Assembly (NCBI GenBank): GCA_000708835.1
Contig: DF236952.1
Span: 421,448 to 485,447 of the forward strand
Direction: 5' to 3'
Origin: Klebsormidium nitens
Taxonomy: Eukaryota; Streptophyta; Klebsormidiophyceae; Klebsormidiales; Klebsormidiaceae
Length of the DNA stretch: 64,000 bases
Part shown: piece by piece, positions 32,432 to 45,543 of the stretch
Layout: every line of letters starts with the position of its first letter
Position numbering within the stretch: position 1 is the stretch's first letter
Position numbers and translations under genes: made by a program
The notes under the pieces: generated by a model
Databases searched by the model: none
What the model saw: the letters and a program-made list of their open reading frames with translations, nothing else
Told to the model about the DNA's origin: nothing

Positions 32432-35400
32432 ATGGCCATGCGGCTTTTCGCCATGCGACACGTCGTTGTGTTGGTGTTGTGCCTGCTGAGGCTTCTCGGG
32501 GGAAACCATGCCGCAACGATGGACGAGATCTCGGCCTTGGTTCAGGGAGACATCCGCACCCAACAGAGGCTGTCCCTTGACGACAAGGGACTCAGTGGCC
32601 CAATCCCTCCGGAACTGGGTCTCTTGACCAACCTGACGCATTTGAACCTCGCCGCGAACGCGCTTACAGGCCCCATTCCTCCGGAGCTCGGAAACCTCGC
32701 GAATTTGCAGAGGCTGACTTTGTCTAAAAACAGGCTGTCGGGGGAGATTCCCGGGGCTCTGGGCAAGCTAGCCGGGCTAGAGTACTTGGATCTTGATGAC
32801 AACCAGCTCTCGGGGCCACTTCCCCCCGCCCTGTTTGCCAACCTGGCCAAGCTGGGCTGGTTAAGTGTGTTCAACAACAGCCTCACGGGTGCCATCCCCC
32901 GAGAGGTCGCGGGGCTCACCTCCCTAGTCGTATTGGACGCCCGGTACAACCGCCTGTCTGGACCTATTCCGGCGGAGCTGGGTCGACTTGGCAATCTGCT
33001 CCGTATGGATCTGTCCCGGAACCAGCTCACAGGGGGGATCCCCCCCGAGCTGGGCAACCTGCCTAGTCTTCGAAGGTTGAACGTCTCCAGCAACTATCTG
33101 AACGGCTCGCTTCCCCCAGCTCTTGGGCGGTTGGCATCTTTGGAGTATCTGGAAGCCTTCGCAAATCAGCTTTCGGGCGAAATCCCCCCCGAGTTGGGTC
33201 AGCTGGGGAAACTTGTGTGGTTGGAGTTGTTCAATAACCGAATCTCTGGCGGGATCCCTCCCGAATTGGGCGACCTGACGGCTCTTCAGGTGCTCAGCCT
33301 CTCCCGAAATAATCTAACGGGGCCCATTCCCCCGGCTTTGGGCAAATTGAGCAACCTGGCTGACCTATACTTGTGGAACAACAGCCTTACGGGAGGCATT
33401 CCGGCCGAGCTCGGGAATCTTCAGCGCCTCGAGATGATCGACCTATATAACAACAACCTTACGGGCCCCATCCCCCCAAGCCTCGGCGGACTTCCCTCCT
33501 TAACCTACGTCAGCATGGCCGCCAACAGTCTCAACGGCTCGATTCCCCCGCAGATCGGCGCGCTAAACAACCTCGAAACCCTCTATTTGGGGGATAACGG
33601 CCTCTCTGGCCCGATTCCCTCGGAGCTGGGACGCCTGGGAAAACTCCAAGTCTTGGACCTGTCATACAACGGCCTATCCGGCCCGATTCCCCCGGCGATT
33701 GGCAACCTCACCGCGCTTTCATACCTCAACCTTCTGGCCAATTCGTTGAATGGTACATACCGCAAGAAGTGGGCGCCCTGACCAATCTGCAGTTTCTATA
33801 TCTCTCCTTCAACCTGTTCGCCGGCAGCCTACCGGAGACACTAGCCGGTTTGACCAACCTTCGGGAGTTCCACTTCCGGGGTCCCACCCAGTTCACTCAA
33901 TTCAACTACAATCCCGGCTTGTCCGGCCCTATCCCTCCACAATTGGGCGCTTTACGCAACCTGCGCATCCTTGATTTCCGGAAGCACAAGTTCTCGGGGC
34001 GCATCCCCCGGGAGCTCGGCGCGCTTGGCGCCCTAGAGGAGTTACACCTTCAGAGCAACAACTTCTCTGGGCCCATCCCCGGGGAGCTCGGCAACCTGCG
34101 CAGCCTTCGGGTGCTCAACCTGTCTGACAACAACGGCATTTATTACACTGCTTATCCTGACGCCCCGAGGGGTCTCGTCGGTCCGATCCCCCCGGAGCTC
34201 GGCCGCCTGTCCAACCTCACGGCCCTGGACATTTCCGGAATATTCAATTTCTCGGGACCAATTCCAACGGAGCTTGGCGCTTTAACCCGTCTGGAAGAGC
34301 TTTACCTTCAATATAACAATCTTACTGGGGCAATCCCGCCCGGTTTGGGCAACCTGGGCCGGTTGCGGGTCTTGAACCTTGCTGCTAATCAAGAGCTTAC
34401 CGGGCAGATTCCGCCGGAGCTTGGCAACCTGGCGCGGCTGGAGGTGTTGATACTGAGGGATAGAATATTCGGCGTTCAAGCGGCGAAGTTGTCGGGGTCT
34501 ATTCCTGGGGAGCTCGGTCGACTGTCCCGGCTTAGGATTCTGGATCTGGGCGGTTTGGGTAATCTGTCGGGGGGCATACCCCCGAGTTTTGGGAGCTTAA
34601 ACCAGTTGTCCGTCTTCAGAGTCCCGAGCTGCAACCTGTCTGGTCCCCTCCCGCCGGGCCTATTCAGATCCATGGCAAACCTCGTATATCTGGATCTCTC
34701 CGGAAACAGTTTGTCGGGCCCCATTCCTCCCGGGCTTGGCAGCAGCTTACAGTTGAGGGAGATTTCTCTCGGGGAAAACAACCTTGACGGCCCTATCCCT
34801 GTTGAGATTGGCAAGCTCTCGAGCCTCACCAGTTTGTTTCTCGGCTTTAACAACCTGTCTGGGCCCATACCTCCAGAGCTTGGAAACCTCTTAGAGTTGC
34901 GCTCCCTAGGACTATCCAACAACAAACTAACGGGGCCCATTCAAGTTCCCATCGGCTTTGGGACCGGGAATTCGTCTTTTGAACGACCGTCTCTCAATCT
35001 GTCCAATAACCTCCTCTCCGGCTCGATTCCTTCGGAGCTGTTCTCCGGTCCCAGGAGAGGCTGGGGCATGTTTACTACACTTGACCTCTCCAATAACAGC
35101 CTTTCTGGGCCTATTCCAACAGCAATAGCAAGCGTTTCCATCGAATTCCTGCACCTGGCCAACAATAACCTGTCCGGCCCCCTGCCCCCTTTAGCTGGCC
35201 CACTATCTCTTGTTCGAGAGATGGACGTTTCCAACAACCGCCTGTCGGGACCCATCCCCCCTTCCCTTGCCGAGCTTTACTTCTGCAAGAATATCCGCCT
35301 CCGAAACAACAGTTTTACCGGGCCCCTCCCCCCCAGGCTCAAGACTACAATAGCATACCGGTGGGCTGGTCCCGAGCTTCTCGACCTCTCCCACAACCAG

Positions 35401-38400
35401 CTCTCGGGCCCCCTCCCAGACGACCTCTGCATCCCGACCGTCGACCTCAGCTTCAACAATATAACCGGAGAGCTCCCCCAGTCCTTCACCAGAAACTGTA
35501 CCCTGTTTGACAACCTGGACCTGAGTGAGAACAGCCTAAACGGTGCACCCCCCCCCGACTTCCTCACAACCCGGAGACTCGTTGGTTTCGACTACCCGGT
35601 TCCCCGCTACCTACTTAACGCCACCAATCTTACGAGCCTGCGACTCGGGGTGAGCGAGCCGACAGTGTCAACCGTCGACCTGTCGCACGTTCCTGCAGGG
35701 TGCAAGCTGGTAACCCTGGTCGGGGCGGCCCCCCGGTTGATCGACATCAGGTTTTGGGCGGGGTGCAAAGAGGGGTGCGTGGTCGACATTATCGGCACCG
35801 GGGCGAGCTTATCGCAGAGAACCCGCCAAGAGATCTGCCTCAACAAGATCTCCGTTTTCGTTCGGGGGGATTCCCCGGTCATCGTCTCCCCGACGACCCC
35901 CGACGGCCGGCCGTTGCCCCCCTACCTCACAAACTCCCAGGGCATCTACCTGTTCAACGACAGCGCCTTTCTGGACAAGATCGATCTGGGTCCGGGGAGT
36001 CTAACCTACACCGGGGTCTCCTTCACCGGGGTCCAGAACGGAAACCTCTGCCGGAACCCCGACGCGCGTCTCACCGTGACCGTCGCCTGGGGGGCGTTTG
36101 CCGCGGCCCTCGCGCTCGTGCTTGTCGCGTGTACGCTCGCGCAGTGCCTGATCCGCGGGCGCGGCGGGGGGGGCTCTTGGCTCGACAAGCGCCCGAGGCT
36201 CGCGGCCGCGAGCGCGGCCGCGCTATATCTGTGGGGCGTCGTGACGTCACTCCTGCCCTACGTGGACCTGTACACTGACGTCACGGTCTTGCGCCAAGTG
36301 TGGGGCGCGTGGCCGCGCAACGTCCTGCTCCCGTCCATCGTCGCGCCGTTCCTAGTTGCCGGCCTCTTCGCGGCGGACGCCTGGGCCGTCGGAGGGGGGG
36401 TCTTCGGCCTGCCGTTCTGCCCCCCCGGGTTCCGTTTCGATGTGGCCGCCTCACATTCTTGGCGGCAAACGGTGGGCACGGAGGACCCAGTTCGCGAGCG
36501 CGCCCCTATTCAAGGGGTGGCGCTGGCTGAAGCCGCTCTACCTCTGGCCGCTCGCCATCCTGCGCTTTCCCATGTTGGACGCTCTGGGAATCGCCGCGGG
36601 CTGCGGGTGTCTTGCGCGGGCAACACTTGACCTTTATGGCGAGCCAGACGGTGAGAAGAATGTTTTGTCGCGCTGAGCTTGAAAGGGGGGCGGCTTCGAC
36701 CTACCGTTCTGCACCCCGTCTGTAAGTAGGATCAGTTCAGAGGAGATCAGGGTAATGTTAAGCTGTTCCTTCGGTTGGCTTGTCAGCAATGCAGGAATGT
36801 TGCGCGTTGTTTCCCAAAAAGTTGTCGCCGTTTGGATCGAACACGGCTTGACGGACACTGTTCCTAAGAGCCGGATTCTGGCCTGGAGTCGCGCCACCAT
36901 TGGAGGAATGAGAGATTAAAAGCAGGGCTCGTCACGGATTAAAAGCAGGGCTCGTCACGGATTGAAAGCAGGGCTCGTCACGGATTCCGGTATAGCTTTG
37001 GAATGTATTTTCGTGATCTTTCACTGTCTTTACGGCGTTTTCTAGAGCAGGTTCACTGACGGATCTTATCCACGTTAGATTTTCGTAACGGACTGTTTGA
37101 GGAGGTGCCAAGCGCCTGACGTCTTGGATTACATGGCAGTGCTTCGTTTGTTGCAGAGGGTCAGCCGTAGTAGGAGTCAGTGGACGTAAGATTGAGAAAC
37201 TTAGAGATGAGCACTGTCCAATCATCCCGTTTGTTGCCGGACAGATGTTGAGTTTCTCGTTTTTTTCCATACTTGTGTCTCTGCTTCTCACTACTTGAGA
37301 TAACCGCATCTTGACCACGAAGCGTTCATCTCTGATCGGACGCCTTCCCACATGTTTCTCAACTGCTCAAAAGGGTCAGGACTTCTTCGAGTGAGCGGAG
37401 TCGCACTGTGAGCTGAAGTTCAGTCCCCATCTCATTCATTTGCAGCGCTCGTGGGCATGGAGGAGTACATGTCCTCGCGCCAGCACCTGGACAATCTCCT
37501 CCGGTCACTCCCCCAGTCTATCTTCCAGTCAGTGCTGTACGTACAGGGCAGCTCCCGGGGGACGCGTATCTACATCGACCGGGCGATTTTCCTGCCCTCC
37601 ATTGTGCTCTCCCTTGCGTCATTAGTCGCTCACGTCGGGAAGCTGTACTGGGAGGCCCTCGAGGGTGGGCAGAACTTTTTGGTGCTGTTCTTGGCTCGAC
37701 CCCGCAGAATGCGGGCGGTCACCTTCTTCACCGAGAAACAGCCTGAGACGACGGCTGAGGACGAGGGACTTGCTTGGGAGGACGGATCGGAGGGTGAGGT
37801 TTTGCTGCACTGTTCTTGTTTACTGTTTGAGCGCCTCACTGACTGCACGGATGGCCTTTCAACGTGTTCGATGGGCTTTTCTAAGAAAGGATTTCCCCGT
37901 TTTCTGCTTTGAATCAAGGAGAGGATTCCGGGCCAGTGAGTTCGTCTGTTCAGTTGCTTCTGACGGATCAGGGCATTTGAACACAAGTCTTTACGTTTTG
38001 ACATTAAACGAAGTCCTGCTTGAGGCCTCATGTCTCACCAAGTAACGCTTAATCTTTAGTGCTTACGACTTGACGAACGGACTAGGCAGAATTTTCACTT
38101 GGCCAGAGATAGCACGCCGAAAGTCTTCGCCGTTGGATTCTCCATGAAAACCTACATTCCGAGCTCTCTGACGGTCCTTTTTCATTGGAAATATCAAACA
38201 CATCAGCACCAGCTTCAGTTTCACAACAAGAAGATTGGCAGAGCAAGCTACGTCTACGTCTTTCGCTGTGCCTTTGCGTAATTCTCCTCATCCGCTGCAT
38301 CCGGAAACTCAAAAACTTTCGCTCATCAGACACAAGTCCCCCGTTTTCTAACACGGCCGTCTTGCGCAATGCAGTTCCCGCCTAACTTGAGGCGCAGATG

Positions 38401-38420
38401 TCCGTTCTCCGCTATCGTAA
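32432..38420 (+). CDS. LRR protein with C-terminal membrane domain resembling XK-related proteins (two frameshifts)
   Basis: The gene starts at ATG 32432 with a signal peptide (MAMRLFAMRHVVVLVLCLL). About 30 plant-type leucine-rich repeats (LxxLxxLxLxxNxLxGxIPxE) follow. The frame 32432-33781 breaks near 33751-33758, where one base seems missing (GGTACATACCG for GGTACCATACCG), and continues in the next frame from 33769 to about 36440. After the repeats come a transmembrane helix (WGAFAAALALVLVACTLAQC) and a segment VTSLLPYVDLYTDVTVLRQV. A second shift between about 36420 (a C7 run) and 36480 restores the first frame (KPLYLWPLAILRFPMLDALG) to a donor at 36650. Exon 2 is 37446-37793, with LPQSIFQSVLYVQGSSRG and another membrane stretch. 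The last exon is short and uncertain; acceptors near 38373 or 38397 each lead quickly to a stop. The XK-related resemblance rests on the D-x-x-TD helix and the SLPQ helix. No kinase domain is visible. Role: probably extracellular recognition coupled to a membrane domain; the ligand is unknown. Confidence 0.75.
36683..36724 (+). pseudogene. Decayed copy of part of LRR exon 1
   Basis: GGGGGGCGGCTTCGACCTACCGTTCTGCACCCCGTCTG in the intron echoes the coding stretch GGGGGGGTCTTCGGCCTGCCGTTCTGCCCCCCCGGG at about 36395-36430. It is a short exon shadow like those in the AMT-PP2C gene, and it supports that stretch being truly exonic. Confidence 0.6.
36914..36986. repeat. 23-bp tandem repeat, three copies
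   Basis: The unit GATTAAAAGCAGGGCTCGTC+ACG is repeated three times with a 23-base period (36914, 36937, 36960) and a partial fourth copy. Copies differ at one base. It is located in the intron of the LRR gene. Confidence 0.9.
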
Positions 38421-41400
38421 CAAGGTACGACCTCTCAAACTGACTTTCCAAACCAGATTGTCGATTTGTTGCCCCGGAAAAGAAATCCTGAACAATCCTC
38501 AAGGGTTAGCAACTTCGGAGTTTCCAGACGATTACATGTGCTTGAAATGCTGATGCGGGTGTCAATCTCAGCTTTGTGAAGCCCCGACTTTATCTACGTG
38601 CTGACGAACGGAAATGTCAACGCCCTCTCTATATAGCTGAATTTCTCCGTAAGGTCAAGGGTTCCCAAAGCCCTTCATCCGAGAGATTCTGCAGTTTGAA
38701 CCTTTTGCTTTTAACAATCAACAAGACAGAGAGGATCCTTTTCTGCACAGGTGTTGGAGGACTGGGCGGCCTTAACAAAGGCGTTGAACAGTTTCTAGGA
38801 ACTTTTAGTCCTAACTGAGCACGAGCCCGTCTTCTGGTACGTTTCATGGCTCTGTAACTCAACTGCATGAGATCTGCTTTGCGTTTAATTGGCAATCAGT
38901 AAGTCTGCTAGTTCCAGCTATCTCAGATGATAAGGAAAGATGGGACGAGTCGGAGTCTAGGGCGACGTGCAGCTACAAACGAATGTTTATGTCTGGTCAA
39001 AGTCAAACGGTCAAAAGGTGTTGGAGCGTCCGTCTGCGAGATTGCGCTACGCCTCTAAGCGAAACTCATGGTGGCTTTTGTTGTTCTTGAATTGTCATGT
39101 CCCGAACACTTTTTCTGCGTCTATGTTTCAAAATCTTTTTGGGGTTTGCATCAAAGCTCCTGGTTGGGGCAAACTGTTAAACGAAATGGAACGAGAAAGT
39201 TTTTGCGTTTGAGCTTCAAGGCCGATAAATTTTTCTGGAAGGACGTCTCCAACCTCATTGGAACGGGGATTTGAAGCCCTCAGACTCGAAGCTTGTCAGG
39301 CCGAAAATCCTGTATGTTGTAAATTTTCGAGTCGAAAACTCTCAAAGGAGCTGAGAGACAGAAAGACAGGCTGTGATCAATATGATTCGCTTCAATGTAC
39401 TGATAAGTCCCAGCTCTATGCACGCTTTGGTGACACGCTGATTTGATATGTAGGGCGTCTTGCATAGTGCTCGAGTCGTCGAGCTCATTACGTACTTGAA
39501 GCGAGAGTCCTGGAAGCTTCCTTGCTTAGCTGGAGCTTCAAGGCACCTGCAGTAACCAATCACAATGCACGTATGATCATGATCATGACACGCAAGTGTA
39601 CTCGTGGATCGGATGTATCTAGCCATTCACAAGCATGCATCATCGATCGTTATCGTCTCATGTAACCTGAAGTCTCGAAGCACCTATGCTCTTGTCAAAG
39701 TCTAGAGACGCATCCAACATGTGCAGACCTGATGCCTGCCACCGTCCGGCGAAAACTGGTTGCCTCTAGTTGCATTAGCTAGGCAGTGTTTGGTGTCCTG
39801 GTCGGTTGCTTGGGAAGGCTGCACAGTTCTTCTGCCAGCATCGTACATTTATATATGCAGAGACCATGATCTGCCGGACAAGCTCGCAACAGGCCAGGCA
39901 ACAAGCTTCGGTGAGGGCATGGTGCCAGAAGCTTACAGCAGTCACAGGCAGGCGCCCGAACAGGGGCCTGATCCACTGGCTGTGATGGGCCAGTGCAGTA
40001 CTGCGGCCTGCCGGTACGATGTCAGAATGTCACACATTCCGGTCGGAAGTCGAGGCGCCGGAAAGCCTGACAACTCATCCGACCACACATCCGGTGAGAG
40101 GCCCCGGTGTGAACCCTGACGACGTGGAGCGACACGGAAGCCTGCCGCTCTGCTCCTCTGTCGCTGAATTTCTCGGTCACAAGCGACTGCTGGAAGTGAC
40201 CGGTTGATGACGTTGCATCTTCGGACGGCCTTAATTTCAAACCGACCGTACCAACCGTCCGAACGAACTTTCGAGACTCGGGTTGGACATCAGGTTCCGT
40301 TTTATCAACCGGGCAGCTTTTGAGTTTTTCCGGGGTTGCAGATCGCGGTTTACTTGGTACCTAGCGGCTAGCCACCTGGTGACGGTCAGTCACAGGCAGG
40401 GGAGTCGGGACTAACCCTCAAAAGTACAGCTCAGGTTGGGAGTGCCCGATCATATTGCTTGTTGGCGGTTCCGGGTTGAAAAAGCTCCCATGCACTAAAA
40501 TGTACGCGTAAGCTTTTATCCTGCGTCCGCATCCGTTTCCGACGGGAATTTCGGCTGCATTGTCCGTTTTGCCCTAAAAACGCATGCATAATGCACTTTT
40601 GAACGCAGCCGAGGCTCTGGATACCTACATCAAAGACTACAGTCTTCCTTCCTTTTGGAATTTCTGCAGGAACCAGGATTCAGGAATCAGGAGCATTTGA
40701 TCTTTGAGAAACTCTGCATTTTGGTGGCTGCCCGTTTCCTGGCACCTTCGTGGAACGGACCCGTGGAAGTTGAAGTTGGAACCGGAGGAAGGTTTGCGTG
40801 ACAAATCCAACGCAGTCAATTATAAGACTCCATGCCAATGGCTTCACTAGTTGCGCCTTCATCCCCATAAGACTTCAACTTTCAGGCAGCAGAATCTCCA
40901 AAGCCGATGGGAGGTCCAGCTGGAACAAACCCCTCGGTGGTAAGGTGCGCAGACGTCTGCTGTGCAGTTAGCAAAATGATTCATAAGTCTCTCTTTGGTC
41001 ACATCAAGCTTCACGGAAAGCTTTGGAACCTTCTAGTCTGAAGTGTGTTGCAATCGCTTTTCTAGAAGGCCTCGAATGAGAAGGGGCAGGAAGTCTTTTG
41101 GTGGTTGCACTTGCAATAAACGTAGAGATGTGGCATCCTAATGAACGCTGGCGAGAAAGGGGTCAACTTTGTGCTCATCTACAAGTCGGCAGCGTCAAGA
41201 GCATTCAAAGTGTTGCACATGCTACATTTGTTTGCAAGTTCAAGTGGCCATGGCAGGTTTACCATAATAAAAAGCCATCCGTGTTGCTAATGAACGTCCG
41301 CAGGGGTCTGTTGACATTTGAAAAGCATTCTGTCTAGGCTTGAGATGGGCAACAACTTAGCAGCAAACGCTCTGTTGCACTATTTAGCTTCCAGCAGGTT

Positions 41401-42191
41401 GTGGGATCAGTAAGTAATGTGACCCCCAGCGAGAGATATTGTTTTTGTATTTTCAGCAAGGGACTGAGATCTCTACCCGAACATCGTTTTTAGGCAACCA
41501 CTTTCTTCCATCCTGTAGCATCAAAGTGACACCCCAATGTCAGACGGAGTTGCTTCTGTGGAAGGCCTGTTCGCCAAGTTTGGTACTCTAGAGCTTGAAT
41601 CGGATTATGGAATTCAGTACTCAGAAAAATCTCGCTGAATTTCAGCATTTGTGACCAACTAAAATCTCTGCCGCTCTCTCAAGTTATGCTTCTTCATCAC
41701 TGCAGTATTCGAGAAGGGAAACAACACCTCTGGTGATGCCCTGACCTACGCCCTGCGCTGAGCTCGCTCCACATCTGGCACTAGCAAATCGGGATCGCGC
41801 ACCTTGGCGGTGTTGTGATGCTGGCATGGTAGCATCAAGAATCGAGGGGAATCGATGGGGAATGGGGATTGAAGCTAGAATGTTTCCCGCTCTCTTTTCA
41901 ATGCCTCCTGCGGCTAGGAAAGTGCAACTCCATCCTTCTGCCGCCCCAGCAACTGAGCATTCAATGTAAGCAGATTGGAAAGTTCCACACTCAGCTTGAA
42001 CACTCAGCTTGACATCCCCCAGATTGGGCGCCAAAGTTCGCTAGAGGGTCTGCATACAGGAATTGTTGCTTCCAGAAAGCCAGTCAACAAAGGAGCAGGA
42101 TCCAGCAGGCCCCAGCAAAGCAAGCCTATAAACTGTAGTCAATTGAGAAGGGGATAAGCAGGGAAGTGCTCAGACCGCTTCAATAGCCGCC
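38421..42191. other. Intergenic region between the LRR and kinase genes
   Basis: I see nothing codable here. The open frames are short, overlap on both strands and lack domains. The end of the LRR transcript and the promoter of the kinase gene must lie within it. No RNA gene or clear repeat was recognised. Confidence 0.5.
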
Positions 42192-45100
42192 ATGTCTCCT
42201 GACCGTGAGCCCAGCCCCACTAGTGTCATCCCTTCTGCCCGAAAGGACAATGGTCTAAAACGAGACACCAATCTCACCGCACTGTCAGCGAAGTCCCTTC
42301 CTGCATTTGCCGGGGACTTCATCATCTCCCCCCGGGACGGCCCAGCAAAAGGGGAAGGAGAACTGGCCCCTCAAGGCCTTGTCAGAGCAGACCTCGCATC
42401 CCTGTCCACTCTCGACCGGCGCGCACACCTTGAAACAGGGCCTGCCGAGAATGGGGTTCAGGTTCTTGGGTTAGGGAAAGCCTGGAATATTGATCTCGAT
42501 GCGGTGATGTGCATGAATCTGATTGCGTCGGGGGCATTTGGGTCCGTGTACTATGGGCGGTACCGGGAGAAGGAGGTTGCGGTTAAGATCCTTAACCCAC
42601 CGTCCGAAGTTTCGGACGCTGTGATGAAGGAGCTGGCGGACAGCTTCCAGAGCGAGGTGGGGGTGTGGCACGGGCTGAGTCATCCCAACATTGTACAGGT
42701 GAGCGCCAGCTTTGATACTTCAGGGTTTTGGAGGACGTGCGACCCGATTCTCAAAAGGGGCAGGTGTTTGCATTTTGAATACGTCGCTTTAGCTGCTCAA
42801 ACAAGGGGCCAACAAGCAGGGTTTTGACACAATCAAGTTTTGAGTTAGCTGGTGAGAAGATTTTGACGCGAGGTCGTAGTCTGACACAGGCTGAGGCACA
42901 TTGTGCAGGTATGGAGTTATTCAGTTTCCTAGCTTCTATAGCAGTCAGTCAGATGTTGGGCGCCAAAGCTGATGAAGGGCAGCTAGCCAGATTGTATGGG
43001 CTTAGCCTGTTTCAAGCATTTGCGAGCCTGAAGATAGAGCTGGACTTGGTTAGGAGACGCGACCTGAGCGCGGGGGCCGTAAACGTTTGCTCGAACCATG
43101 TTTGAGTTCAGTGAATGAACGATGAATCCGGCTTAATTTCGTTTGGAGGTCGTCCTTTACGGCATGGGATTGGTGCAAATAGTCACATTTTTGGCTGAAT
43201 GTTCACACAAACTGACGGTAAGTCTGACTGCAGGATATTGGTGACTGTTGATTATCAATGATCATCGAGAATGTCTGCTGCACCAAGGCGTACAGGCAAC
43301 CAATATTGTAACAGGGAGGCACTCCGCGTGTGCTCCGCAACTGTTTGTGATACTCCCCACTTCCAATACTAAGAGTCTGGACTTCATTGTTGAGATACAA
43401 GATTCTTGCAGATTTGTCGTTTCTGAACCCCATAAATTAAGATTTCCAGACTCAATCTTGAGCTTCAACAGTTTGCATCTTAAACATCTCGTCACCCCTG
43501 CAGTTCTACGGCGCCTCCGCCGGCACTGTGAAGACAGCGGTGAAGGGCGTCGAAGGACAGAAGCCGGGCGCGCCTGTCTGGGCGATCGTGACGGAATATC
43601 TTTCGGGGGGGACCATCAAGGACCTGCTCAAGAAGCAGCGGCGACACCCCTGGAAGGTCGTGGTCAGCATCGCGCGGGGTATCGCGTCAGGGCTCGAGTA
43701 GGTTCTTCTTTCACTATGTTTACCCCTGTTCGTCACGTTTTTGCCATTCTGTTTCATATCCTTCGGGAATTCTTCGTCACGTAAGCGCTCTGCCGTCGGC
43801 CTGGGACTTCCTTGAGGGCGTGCTTTGTTGCTGTTTGTTTCCTGTTTTTGAATCAATCTCTCCACGGAACCCCCGCTCTGAACACCGCGCGCATGTAGGG
43901 TTTTTAGTAAGCCTCTCTGCCGCTTCAACCATTGCGCAAAGATTGCCCTTGGGAGTCCCTTGTACTTGAGTAGTACGCCACCTGAAGTGCACGAAATGCG
44001 AAAAAGCGGTATGTCACGGGACTCCGAGAAGGAGCCTACTGAAAGTCTGCGGGAAGCAGTGCAATGGCACTAGCAACCTTCTTTCCATGGTTTGCAAACC
44101 CAGTCCATCATCACTTCAAGCTTCGCAATCTCCTAGCTTGTGACAGAAGCCCAGACCTTGTGCCACTGACACGTGTCGTCCTCTGATACGCAGGTACCTC
44201 CACAGTCAAGGGATCGTACATCGGGACATCAAAAGCGACAACCTGCTCTTGGACTCGCACAAAAACGTCAAGATCGCGGACTTTGGCGTGGCGCGCATCG
44301 AGGCGGCGAACCCTGTGGACATGACCAGCGAAACCGGGACCGTCCGGTGGATGGCGCCCGAGGTACGTACTGTTCCGCGTTTCGGTCCACTGTGGCTCTT
44401 TCAGGTTCCGCAAGTGTGTTGGTTGATGCCAGAAAAGGTGTTCGGACCTTGCCTGCCAGCCAAATTGGAAGCTTCAAATTAGGACGGCCGTCCGAGACTC
44501 GAACGATCATTGGCTTTTGATTGCCGTGCACAGGGTCATATCTTTGAGGCCTATAGCCAGCGCTTCTAGCTGCATTCAGGCACTCGCGACTTGACTGGAA
44601 ACTTTAACTAGCTCAAATGTTGTGCTGATCAGACAGCTGTCGCGTCTTCAGAGCTTTGACCCCTAGCCATGCGCGCCTCCTTCCGACGGCTTGGATTCGT
44701 TCTTCTGCGCTGCAACTCGCAGCGAATGCTGGCCAAATCAACTAGTTATCGTCGGAGTGTTGAGTAGCGGCCGTGCCCGAGAGTTTTGACCGCAATCTCA
44801 CAGCGTCACGCATGACGTCGTCATCGCATGAACTGATTCCATGTGGAACTTGCAGATCATCGACCACCAGCCGTATACGAAGAAAGTGGACGTGTACTCG
44901 TTTGGGATCGTGCTGTGGGAGCTGTGCACGGGGGATCACCCTTTCCGCGAGCTCACCATGCTGCAGCTAGCCTACCAGGTCGTCAACAAGGTGGGCACAT
45001 AACATGCACACTTTCTGTGCTGGAGTGGGGCATCACAGACTTTTAGTAGGGATGACAGTTTCGTGTTGCGATCGTACTGTTGGGTATCCAAATTCGTTCT

Positions 45101-45543
45101 CTGGGAATCTAGGGACCAGAATTATTTCAAGGCGCCTCTGCTGAGGGTGCTGTCTTGTCTCCGGTTGAAGAGCGGCAACTCGAGCCCATGTGCGACTGAT
45201 TCAATCTGCTTCTTGGATTCATCAGAGCCCCCCACATCTCGTTCTCAGGGCCTCGTCCACAGGCGGGGTAAAGTTGAAAACCGCATTCACGCAGACTCGA
45301 GCCCTGACTAGCAAGTCTCCACGTTTCTGTCCACAGGGCCTCCGCCCGCGCATCCCCGAGTACGTCCCAAAAGAGCTGGGCGCGCTTATGCGGCGCTGCT
45401 GGGACCAGGAGGCGTCGAGGCGCCCGGATTTCGCGGACGTCATCAAAGAACTAGACCGGATTGACCGGGGGCTGGGGGAGGAGAAGGATACCCGGGCCCC
45501 GCTGCAGAAGCTGTTCGGGGCCTGCTTCGGGGGGGGCAAGTGA
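42192..45543 (+). CDS. Raf-like MAPKKK (plant C5/C6 group) Ser/Thr protein kinase
   Basis: The gene has five exons: 42192-42698, 43504-43697, 44194-44362, 44856-44990 and 45337-45543. They sum to 1212 nt (403 residues). The ATG has the strong context GCCGCCATG. Residues 1 to about 95 are a low-complexity N-terminus. [20 protein letters not shown] opens the kinase domain (glycine-rich loop 112-119). Further motifs are Lys132 in VAVKIL, Glu155, HRDIKSDN (243-250), DFG (263-265), the activation/substrate segment [20 protein letters not shown] and the terminal [13 protein letters not shown]. The WxIDLxxL lead-in, the [15 protein letters not shown] segment and the short cysteine-bearing tail (LFGACFGG) fit the Arabidopsis STY13/ATMRK1-type Raf-like kinases. 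It is a cytosolic signalling kinase. The upstream signal and the substrate cannot be read from the sequence. Confidence 0.92.

Noticed and set aside
32432-36650. LRR receptor-like kinase
   Set aside because: The LRRs are of plant receptor-kinase type, but no kinase domain follows. The Raf-like kinase at 42192 is a separate gene with its own ATG and N-terminus.
36356-36676. A separate small gene in the second frame at the end of LRR exon 1
   Set aside because: Its sequence continues the membrane domain and joins exon 2 in phase, so it is better explained as the same gene after a frameshift.
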